Source: Pseudomonadota bacterium (GTDB lineage Bacteria > Pseudomonadota > Zetaproteobacteria > Mariprofundales > Mariprofundaceae). From it: 7,746 nucleotides of DNA. The stretch spans positions 15,036-22,781 of the forward strand of contig NVTQ01000009.1 of the NCBI GenBank assembly GCA_002401635.1, written 5' to 3'. Both the position numbers and the translations under genes were made by a program. Every line of letters begins with the position of its first letter. Positions within the stretch are counted from its first letter, which is position 1. Below are positions 1 through 6,253 of the stretch, in pieces. The notes under the pieces are model-generated. The model searched no databases. It was not told where the DNA came from and saw only the letters and a list, made by a program, of their open reading frames with translations.

Positions 1-1316
1 CCAATATCTGCGGCTGTATGGCTAATATTCCAACCATGTTTATCGAGGTGGTGTAATAAATAGCCGCGTTCAAAATGCTCCCGTGCATGATTAAAATTGT
101 GATCGGCATCATCCACAACCACAGCTTTTTCTTTGCTGCTCACCTGTTTTGCTGTGTCCAATGGCGGCATACTATCCGCAGTAACCACTTCACCAGGCTG
201 CAATATATGACAACGCTCAATATAATTACGCAGCTCTCGCACATTTCCTGCCCATGGGTACTTTGCCATGACAGCTTGTGCAGACTCAGCGAATTGTACT
301 GCCTCACCACCCAAAAGAGCCGCCTGCTCCACAACCAGTGTATCGATTAATAGTGGCAAGTCCTCTATGCGATCACGCAAACTTGGCAACTGGATGGTAA
401 TCACATTTAGTCGATAATAAAAATCCTCGCGCAGCATGCCTTGTTTTAACATCGTTTCAGGGTTCGATGATGTCGCCCCCAAAATTCGCACATTGGCAGG
501 CATATCTGCGGGGTTACCCAAACGCTGGATGCGCCGCTCTTGCATAGCGCGAAGAATCTTGGCTTGTGCGCTAAGGTTTAATTCGCCAATTTCATCCAAA
601 AATAGACTACCACCATGTGCCGCTTCAAAACGCCCCCGCTGCGCATGCAACGCCCCTGGGAAAGCCCCTTTTTCATGTCCAAACAGTTCAGAATCCATTT
701 TTCCGTCAGGAATACTGGCAATATTAACGTCTATAAACGGCGCTTCTGCACGCTTGGATTGCTGATGCAACATGCGCGCTGCAACCGCCTTGCCTGTACC
801 ATGCTCACCCAATAGTAATACAGGCGTATCCGTTACAGCCACACGCCGAATAAGCTCTCGCACCTTGCCAATCGCCTCGCTATCACCCATCAACTCATGG
901 CGCGATTGCTGTTGTATGTTTTCTTTAAGCTCTGTATTTTCACGTGTTAATTTTCGTTTTTCAAGTGCATTGCGCGCAAGCACAAGCAGCTTGTCAGACG
1001 ACAGTGGTTTTTCAACAAAATCAAATGCCCCTTGGCGGGTCGCCCGCACCGCCGTATCAATGGTGGCATGACCCGACATGATAATAATAGGCAGTTGATC
1101 ATCCAGTTGGTGCAAACGCAGCATGGTTTCCAAACCATCAATGCCAGGCATCCAAATATCCAGCAACACACAATCCACAGGCTGCTTGCGAAAGCGCGCA
1201 ACCGCCTCTTCACCCGATGGCGCTGAGCTTACGAGATAATCTTCATCTTCAAACAGCCCTTGCAAAGACTCGCGTATGGCGGGTTCATCATCAACAATCA
1301 TAATACGTGCGCTCAT
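1..1316 (-). CDS. ntrX: NtrX-like sigma54-activator-type response regulator (C-terminus cut by window edge)
   Basis: Cytoplasmic response regulator, the expected phosphorylation target of the NtrY kinase encoded just upstream. 438 residues are visible. The receiver domain (about 1-120) has acidic pocket Asp9/Asp10, phospho-acceptor Asp53 in LLDIWMPGIDG, Ser81 and Lys103; DIWMPG and the SGHATIDTAVRAT stretch are typical of NtrX. The AAA+ domain (about 140-375) has Walker A GEHGTGKA (170-177), a loop GAFPGA (217-222), Walker B LFLDEIGE (238-245), an arginine-containing REDFYYRL (296-303) and WAGNVREL (355-362). The last visible residues (about 415-438, ending NISHTAADIG) begin a Fis-type helix-turn-helix whose remainder lies outside the window. 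Odd points: Thr to Pro in GAFTGA, Ala for Glu after the Walker A lysine, and ATSSN where sensor I usually reads ATN. The start ATG overlaps the ntrY stop as ATGA and follows a GGAG box. NtrX identity rests on motifs plus the NtrY neighbour; sigma54 dependence is doubtful because of the loop change. Confidence 0.88.
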   Translation of the reverse strand, partial: MSARIMIVDDEPAIRESLQGLFEDEDYLVSSAPSGEEAVARFRKQPVDCVLLDIWMPGIDGLETMLRLHQLDDQLPIIIMSGHATIDTAVRATRQGAFDFVEKPLSSDKLLVLARNALEKRKLTRENTELKENIQQQSRHELMGDSEAIGKVRELIRRVAVTDTPVLLLGEHGTGKAVAARMLHQQSKRAEAPFIDVNIASIPDGKMDSELFGHEKGAFPGALHAQRGRFEAAHGGSLFLDEIGELNLSAQAKILRAMQERRIQRLGNPADMPANVRILGATSSNPETMLKQGMLREDFYYRLNVITIQLPSLRDRIEDLPLLIDTLVVEQAALLGGEAVQFAESAQAVMAKYPWAGNVRELRNYIERCHILQPGEVVTADSMPPLDTAKQVSSKEKAVVVDDADHNFNHAREHFERGYLLHHLDKHGWNISHTAADI

Positions 1317-3493
1317 GCGTTCTCCAGACCTTGCTCTGTGGATTTTACTTCTGGTTCTTGCACGGGTAGCGCCAAACAAAAATGTGTCGGATTCTCACTT
1401 GATACCAGCACCAAATCACCACCATGCTCATCTGCAATACGTTTTGCGATGGATAGACCCAAACCAGAACCCGTTGATTTTGTCGAATAATAAGCTTCGA
1501 ACATATGCGGGCGCACTGACTCTGGAATACCATCGCCATCATCTTCAACATGGAAATAAACCATTTCATCATCACTCGTAAGATATAAACGAACATGTTT
1601 TTGCCCATCTTCCGTAGCCGCCAATGCATTTTCCACGAGGTTAATAAGAATTTGGCGAACCTGATCGGCATCACAATAACAAGACAAATCAGATGGCATA
1701 TCTGCAACGCGCACCCGCGAATAAGCACTGTATAAATCCCGCAATTCCTGTACAAAAGTCGCACACTCCACCTGTTTGCAATGTGGTTTTGGCAAGCGAG
1801 CCAGCGTCGAAAAATCAGCAAGCAAGCGCTGCAAACGCTCAACCTGTGCAATAATCGCATGCGTGCAGCTATCAAACACATCATGATTATCCACCTGTTC
1901 GCGAAAGCGTCGTTGCAAACGCTCAGCTGCCAACTTAATTGGTGTAAGTGGGTTTTTAATCTCATGTGCCAAGCGTTGTGCAACTTCAGACCAAGCACGA
2001 TGACGTTGTGCTTCAGCCAACTGGCTCACATCATCCAATAATAACAAATAACCAGAAAATCCCGATAACCCAGAAGCATTCAAACGCGCACCACGCGCTA
2101 AAAGATGCCGTTTTTCACCCTGAATAACGACTTCTAATTCACGTTGCAATGTTTCATTCTCCTGGTGACTCAGCTCATCATAAAACTCATGTACCAAGTG
2201 TAGTTTTCCTCGACTTAAATCACTAAAATTACGCCCGCTTACCCAATCGCTGGGCTGTAAAACAAGCAGCTCGCGCAAAGATTGGTTGATAAGGCGGATT
2301 TCCCCATGCTCATTGAGCAACAATACGCCACTTTGCAAATTGGCAAGCAATGTTTCCAACACATATTGCCGCTGACGGCTACTCGTGAGAGCATCGCTTA
2401 AATCCACTTGTGCTTTCTCAATAGCTTCCACGTTCTGCTTCATATGCAAGGCCATGCGGTTAAATGAATGTACCAAATCGCCAAGTTCATCATCCGATGC
2501 ATTTGGAATCGACACATCAAGATCGCCATCGGTAATTCTCTTCAAAGCATGGGCAAGCTGCCCAACAGGACTGGTCAAACGCCGTGAAAATATCACTGCA
2601 ACCAAACCAACAACCAAAACAATAATCAGCGTAATAAACAGCATCGCATGGGTAAATATATCACGAATGGATTGACGGTGTCTCTCCAACTCTTTGTAGG
2701 TGCGGTAATCTGACTCCACCGCCCGCGCATGTTGAATCAAGCCTGTAGGCAATGTTGCTTTTACCTTAAGCAAAGCAACTATCCGCTGTTGAATAATAAT
2801 CGGCGCATAAACCGCTAGCATCTCTTCATTTTCCAAGTTTAATAACTCACTACTTATTCGACCCATTGTTAAGGTAACCGAGGCTTGTTCACTAAAGGGC
2901 TCAGGTTTAAAGTCGGACAAACCTTCAGATTGCACGGCTGCGACCAAACGCTCATTGCGGTCATAAAGCTGAATGCTCTGCCAGCCCTCATGTTGAAGTA
3001 TTTCAACCATACGGCTATTTAAGCTTCTATAACTCGCAGGAAAATTAGCAACATCAGATAACAACCCATCATCATTCGCATACTCAACAAGGTTATGCCG
3101 CATATCTTGGTCAATACGCCCGTAAAACCCCTGCGCCAGACTTAAAGCTCTATCAAGCAGGGTATCCACACGCACATCAAACCAGACATCCATGCCTTTT
3201 TCGACCATTTGGTTGGCAGCAATTTGCAGTGTGCCCGCAGGTATCAACAACATCCCGACTGCGCCAATCACCAGTTTGGCTCGTAATCGCGAGCCAGGGC
3301 GAGGTTCTTTTTTTTGTAAAAACAATCGTATGCCATATAAAAACAACACCATAGAGAGCAAAAACAACAGGCTGATATTAACCCATGCCACCACTTGCAA
3401 ATCAGGTGTCGTATGGCTTGGCCACAACCACACGATCACCGACCAAAGTGCCGCAGACAGCAATAGAGGCAAAACCCTTAGCCATAAACTCAT
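1313..3493 (-). CDS. ntrY: NtrY-like membrane sensor histidine kinase
   Basis: Inner-membrane sensor kinase of 726 residues that should autophosphorylate on His510 and pass the phosphate to NtrX. Order of parts: hydrophobic segments at about 3-24, 37-58 and 73-94; a sensor region (about 95-280), likely periplasmic; a fourth membrane segment (about 281-302); HAMP linker (about 303-355, with ITDGDLDVSIP); a PAS-like domain (about 376-490, with LANLQSGVLLLNEHGEIRLI); the H-box around RLAHEIKNPLTPIK (508-520, His510); N-box INLVENALA (617-625); G1 box DDGDGIP (651-657); F-box around MFEAYYSTKSTG (664-675); and G2 GSGLGL (675-680). Length and the three-plus-one membrane layout fit the NtrY family. 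The frame is open back to 3550, but ATG 3493 begins directly with the hydrophobic segment and overlaps the upstream stop as ATGA, so I prefer it; its Shine-Dalgarno is weak (GGAAG about 12 bases upstream). Both ends overlap neighbours by four bases. The sensed signal cannot be read from the sequence; NtrY relatives have been tied to nitrogen or redox/oxygen control. Confidence 0.9.
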   Translation of the reverse strand: MSLWLRVLPLLLSAALWSVIVWLWPSHTTPDLQVVAWVNISLLFLLSMVLFLYGIRLFLQKKEPRPGSRLRAKLVIGAVGMLLIPAGTLQIAANQMVEKGMDVWFDVRVDTLLDRALSLAQGFYGRIDQDMRHNLVEYANDDGLLSDVANFPASYRSLNSRMVEILQHEGWQSIQLYDRNERLVAAVQSEGLSDFKPEPFSEQASVTLTMGRISSELLNLENEEMLAVYAPIIIQQRIVALLKVKATLPTGLIQHARAVESDYRTYKELERHRQSIRDIFTHAMLFITLIIVLVVGLVAVIFSRRLTSPVGQLAHALKRITDGDLDVSIPNASDDELGDLVHSFNRMALHMKQNVEAIEKAQVDLSDALTSSRQRQYVLETLLANLQSGVLLLNEHGEIRLINQSLRELLVLQPSDWVSGRNFSDLSRGKLHLVHEFYDELSHQENETLQRELEVVIQGEKRHLLARGARLNASGLSGFSGYLLLLDDVSQLAEAQRHRAWSEVAQRLAHEIKNPLTPIKLAAERLQRRFREQVDNHDVFDSCTHAIIAQVERLQRLLADFSTLARLPKPHCKQVECATFVQELRDLYSAYSRVRVADMPSDLSCYCDADQVRQILINLVENALAATEDGQKHVRLYLTSDDEMVYFHVEDDGDGIPESVRPHMFEAYYSTKSTGSGLGLSIAKRIADEHGGDLVLVSSENPTHFCLALPVQEPEVKSTEQGLENA
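1322..1325 (-). promoter_or_regulatory. Ribosome binding site of ntrX
   Basis: GGAG on the minus strand, five bases before the ntrX ATG (1316-1314) and inside the last codons of ntrY. Good spacing supports this start and allows both coupled and independent initiation. Confidence 0.6.
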
Positions 3494-4059
3494 GGTAGCG
3501 TAAAGCTTCCTATCGCAACAGTTTTTCCAAGCTTCGTCACCGCATCCCACCAGTGATCGCTTACCTCACCTTCTTCGATATATAGCCTTACTTTAATGGT
3601 ATAACTGACACCTGACTGCAACAGGCTTTTATCAATAATCGGGAAGTTTTTTAAGCTGGCTAAAAATGAAATTGCCTTATGCGTCGATAATGTTGCGTTG
3701 GTAATGCCGCTGGTGCTGTCTTTCAGCAACCATTGCCTAGATACCAAGTCTGGCACAACTTGACGACTAAGCTGCACACTGCCAATACTCTTATTGAGCC
3801 AATAATCACGGTTCTCTTCAATAATAATTTCCCATGAGTAGGTCATCAAGCTCCCTTCTTTGAGGGCAAGCTTTAATTTTTCAACGCCTATTTCAGAAGA
3901 AATATCACAATAAATAACAGACTGAGTTGTATCAACACGAACATCCGCCAGCTCTTCACTGTATCCATAACTTGCATATAAAAAAAACATGCCAAACAAG
4001 CCGAGCTTACACAACCAGCCACACGCCTTCGCACATATTTTTTTCTGTCTAAAAAACAT
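3490..4059 (-). CDS. DUF4390-type exported protein, first gene of the ntrYX operon
   Basis: A 189-residue protein of unknown function. The N-terminus has a basic n-region (RQKK, about 4-7) and a hydrophobic stretch (about 19-33, LGLFGMFFLYASYGY), consistent with a signal peptide with possible cleavage near Ser34, or with a signal anchor. The rest (about 37-189) is a soluble, beta-rich-looking domain: LKLALKEGSLMTYSWEI, then DYWLN, VSRQWLLKD, and SYTIKVRLYIEEGEVSDHWWD. This pattern resembles DUF4390 proteins, which from general knowledge often sit immediately before ntrY in proteobacteria. The stop TGA overlaps the ntrY ATG, so expression is probably coupled, suggesting a role accessory to the kinase (for example in the periplasm near its sensor region); that is inference from position only. 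The start ATG has a weak AGG box eight bases upstream. Three cysteines (9, 13, 17) sit unusually in the n-region. Family call moderately sure; function unknown. Confidence 0.8.
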   Translation of the reverse strand: MFFRQKKICAKACGWLCKLGLFGMFFLYASYGYSEELADVRVDTTQSVIYCDISSEIGVEKLKLALKEGSLMTYSWEIIIEENRDYWLNKSIGSVQLSRQVVPDLVSRQWLLKDSTSGITNATLSTHKAISFLASLKNFPIIDKSLLQSGVSYTIKVRLYIEEGEVSDHWWDAVTKLGKTVAIGSFTLP

Positions 4060-4131
4060 TAGCCGAACCTACAATAAAAAAGTGGCTGGTAGAAGTATGC
4101 GACCCATCAAAAGACCCCTGCTCCACCTTTC

Positions 4132-4160
4132 ATTTTAAAACGAAAAAAGCAAAAGATGAA
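4132..4160 (-). promoter_or_regulatory. Candidate sigma70-like promoter for the DUF4390-ntrY-ntrX operon
   Basis: On the minus strand, a -35-like TTCATC (4160-4155) is followed after 17 bases by TAAAAT (4137-4132), five of six matches to the -10 consensus. The start point would be near 4125, giving a leader of about 65 bases before ATG 4059. The -35 is poor (three of six), and the region is A/T-rich, so this is a weak proposal. Confidence 0.3.
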
Positions 4161-4226
4161 GTAAACCCATACATTCCATGGGCAGTGGCGGCAGGGAGAT
4201 ACAGCAAGGCAAGCTCAAACTACTTC

Positions 4227-4245
4227 TGCAAATAAGGGTTTTGCA
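4227..4245. repeat. Short inverted repeat TGCAAA-N7-TTTGCA
   Basis: Perfect six-base arms (4227-4232 and 4240-4245) separated by seven bases, upstream of uup. It overlaps the TTGCAC that might serve as a -35 for the rightward genes, so it could be an operator half-site pair. An arm length of six in 250 bases is not far from chance. Confidence 0.25.
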
Positions 4246-4298
4246 CTTTCTTTTAACACATGCACAGCCAAAAAGGGGCATGGTACAGAGCTCTCATC

Positions 4299-4302
4299 AA
4301 GG
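4299..4302 (+). promoter_or_regulatory. Ribosome binding site of uup, bearing on the choice of start
   Basis: AAGG lies seven bases before a TTG codon at 4310 and thirteen before the ATG at 4316. Spacing favours TTG; codon preference favours ATG. The two starts differ by only two residues. Confidence 0.45.
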
Positions 4303-4309
4303 TTAGCAT

Positions 4310-6250
4310 TTGCCCATGCCTATAATAACTTTAAACCATCTTGATAAAGCCTTTGGCTCACAAGTCCTCCTCGATAATGTAAGCCTAAATATTGGTAAGG
4401 GCGTACGCATCGGGCTTATTGGGCGCAATGGCGAGGGTAAATCAACCTTGCTTAAAATCATGGCTGGCTTGGTTGATAGTGACAGCGGCAGCGTCACGCT
4501 TCGCAATGGTGCAAAGGTTGCCTATTTACCGCAAGCACCCCATTATGATGCTGGGCAAAGCGTTTTTCATGTCGTTGCTGGTGGCTTAGGCAGTGTTGCA
4601 ACACTGCTGGAAGATTACCAAGCAGCATTGCAAACATTACAACATGATGCTTCTGATGCCGCACTCAAACGCATCGATAAATTACAAACCGAATTGGAAC
4701 ACGCAGGAGCCTGGCAACTGCACGCACGCATTGAGATGGCAATTTCAAAGCTAAGCTTGGAGCCTCAACGTGATGTTGGAGAGTTATCAGGCGGCTGGTT
4801 ACGCCGCGTTGCGTTGGCCAGAGCGGTGGTTTCCAACCCTGATGTTTTATTGCTTGATGAGCCAACCAACCATTTGGATGTCGCATCCATTGAGTGGTTG
4901 GAAGATTTTGTGGCAAACTTCCAAGGCTCGGTATTATTTATTACCCATGATAGGTATTTCCTAGATGCCGTGGCAGAAGAGATTATTGAACTCGATCGAG
5001 GGCATTTAACCCATTTCCCATACTCCTATGCCGAATACTTGGAAAAAAAAGCGGAAATGCTCGCCATTGAAGAAAGTAAAAATCGTAAATTTGATACCGT
5101 GCTGGCAGATGAAGAGCGCTGGATTCGGCGCGGCATTCCCGCTCGTCGCACGCGCAATGAAGGGCGTGTTCGTGCTTTAGAAGATTTACGTAAACAACGG
5201 GCTGCCCGTCGCATGCGCGGTGGCGATGTCGATTTGCGTGTGGCTTGTGGCATTAAATCAGGTAAAATGCTGATGGAAGCAGTGGAGATATCGCATAGCT
5301 TCACGCGCCCTGATGGTGAAAAGATTATCATTGCCAATCATTTTGAGCATAAAATCATGGCGGGCGAACGTGTCGGTCTTATCGGCCCCAACGGCATTGG
5401 CAAAACCACCTTGCTTAAAATTTTATTGGGTGAAATCACGCCAGAAGGCGGCAGAGTTCGCCATGGTGTGCGCCTTGCACCTGCTTTTTTAACGCAAATG
5501 CGCGACCTAGATGATCGTGCCAAATTAAAAGATGTGTTACTACCGCAAGGTGGTAACTATGTGCATATTGGTGGGCATGAGCCGCGTCATATTGTGACCT
5601 ATATGCAAGATTTCTTATTTGATAAAGAACGACTCAATGCACGTGTTGCAGCCCTTTCAGGCGGTGAACGTGGTCGTTTGCTATTGGCAAAACTACTGCT
5701 CGAACCTGCCAATGTCTTAATTCTTGATGAACCAACCAATGATTTGGACATCGGCACACTGGCAGTATTGGAGCAGGCGCTAGCAAAGTATGATGGCACA
5801 GTGATTGTTGTTAGCCATGATCGCGCGTTTATGGATCGTGTGGCATCACGGGTTTTGGCATTTGAAGGTAATGGTGAAATCATCCCTATTGAAGGCGGCT
5901 ATTCAGATTATCAGGCATGGAAACAACGCCGCTTGGACATTGAAAAAGATAGCCATGTTGGAAAAGGTGATAAAAAACAAGAAAACACCACAAAAACACC
6001 AAAAACATTAAGAAAACTCTCTTATAAAGAGCAAAAAGAGCTCGATGAGCTACCCTTAAACATTGAAAAAATGGAAGAAGAAAAAAGCGCTATTGAAGAG
6101 CGTTTTTGCGACCCCGATTATTTCATCAGCGATGCCGAAGCCTACCAGAAAGATCAGCAACGCTTGGCAATATTGGACGAACAATTGCTTGATGCTTATG
6201 CTCGCTGGGAAGGCTTGGAAGAAAAACAAACAACATTCTCTGAGGTGTAA
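4310..6250 (+). CDS. uup: Uup-type ABC-F ATPase
   Basis: Cytoplasmic ABC-F ATPase of 646 residues with two nucleotide-binding domains and no membrane segment, so not a transporter. Domain 1: Walker A GRNGEGKST (38-46), signature LSGGW (159-163), Walker B LLLDEPTNHLD (180-190), switch THDR (212-215). The interdomain linker (about 240-305) contains EERWIRRGIPARRTRNEGR (268-286), a hallmark of Uup. Domain 2: Walker A GPNGIGKTT (359-367), signature LSGGERGR (449-456), Walker B LILDEPTNDLD (470-480), switch SHDR (502-505). A lysine-rich spacer (about 545-566) leads to the charged coiled-coil C-terminal domain (about 567-640, starting LRKLSYKEQKELDELP), which in Uup binds DNA. Uup relatives are linked to transposon-excision frequency, replication-intermediate resolution and ribosome function. 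All catalytic motifs look intact. The start is either TTG 4310, better placed behind AAGG, or ATG 4316. It ends three bases before asnB, so the two are probably co-transcribed. Confidence 0.92.
   Translation: MPMPIITLNHLDKAFGSQVLLDNVSLNIGKGVRIGLIGRNGEGKSTLLKIMAGLVDSDSGSVTLRNGAKVAYLPQAPHYDAGQSVFHVVAGGLGSVATLLEDYQAALQTLQHDASDAALKRIDKLQTELEHAGAWQLHARIEMAISKLSLEPQRDVGELSGGWLRRVALARAVVSNPDVLLLDEPTNHLDVASIEWLEDFVANFQGSVLFITHDRYFLDAVAEEIIELDRGHLTHFPYSYAEYLEKKAEMLAIEESKNRKFDTVLADEERWIRRGIPARRTRNEGRVRALEDLRKQRAARRMRGGDVDLRVACGIKSGKMLMEAVEISHSFTRPDGEKIIIANHFEHKIMAGERVGLIGPNGIGKTTLLKILLGEITPEGGRVRHGVRLAPAFLTQMRDLDDRAKLKDVLLPQGGNYVHIGGHEPRHIVTYMQDFLFDKERLNARVAALSGGERGRLLLAKLLLEPANVLILDEPTNDLDIGTLAVLEQALAKYDGTVIVVSHDRAFMDRVASRVLAFEGNGEIIPIEGGYSDYQAWKQRRLDIEKDSHVGKGDKKQENTTKTPKTLRKLSYKEQKELDELPLNIEKMEEEKSAIEERFCDPDYFISDAEAYQKDQQRLAILDEQLLDAYARWEGLEEKQTTFSEV
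6242..6247 (+). promoter_or_regulatory. Ribosome binding site of asnB, inside the end of uup
   Basis: GAGGTG lies six bases before the ATG at 6254 and overlaps the last codons of uup, whose stop is at 6248-6250. A strong Shine-Dalgarno match that fixes the start, which must expose Cys2 as the N-terminal residue. Confidence 0.75.
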
Positions 6251-6253
6251 ATC

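Larger units (their letters stand above)
4060..4309. other. Divergent intergenic region between the ntrYX operon and uup-asnB
   Basis: About 250 bases with no convincing gene, separating two divergent units, so it should hold promoters in both directions. I see a weak leftward promoter (4132-4160) but no convincing rightward one: TTGCAC at 4241-4246 could be a -35 but lacks a good -10 at the right distance. Small inverted repeats are present: CCCAT/ATGGG at 4166-4182, TGCAAA/TTTGCA at 4227-4245, and the 8-base palindrome AGAGCTCT at 4287-4294. No match to a sigma54 -24/-12 pattern (GG and GC twelve bases apart in the right context) was seen on either strand, and no clear terminator. Confidence 0.6.

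Noticed and set aside
75..350. 91-codon plus-strand open frame at the left edge
   Set aside because: It is antisense to the C-terminal part of ntrX, where the minus frame encodes the WAGNVREL motif and the start of a Fis helix-turn-helix.
1345..1998. 217-codon open frame on the minus strand within ntrY
   Set aside because: It is an alternative frame of the kinase catalytic region, rich in Cys, Trp and Met runs with no family resemblance, while the ntrY frame carries every kinase box.
3308..3315. Run of eight T (A8 in the ntrY message) as a possible phase-variation tract
   Set aside because: It encodes Gln-Lys-Lys-Glu in frame just after a membrane segment; the kinase frame is intact, and a similar A8 run occurs in uup, so this fits ordinary lysine codon use.
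4166..4182. CCCAT-N7-ATGGG inverted repeat as a terminator or operator
   Set aside because: Five-base arms with no following T run on either strand; too short to separate from chance.
4241..4269. Possible sigma70 or sigma54 promoter for uup around TTGCAC
   Set aside because: No -10 element resembling TATAAT lies 16-18 bases downstream, and the GG/GC spacing of a sigma54 promoter is not met. TATAAT at 4321-4326 is inside the uup coding region.
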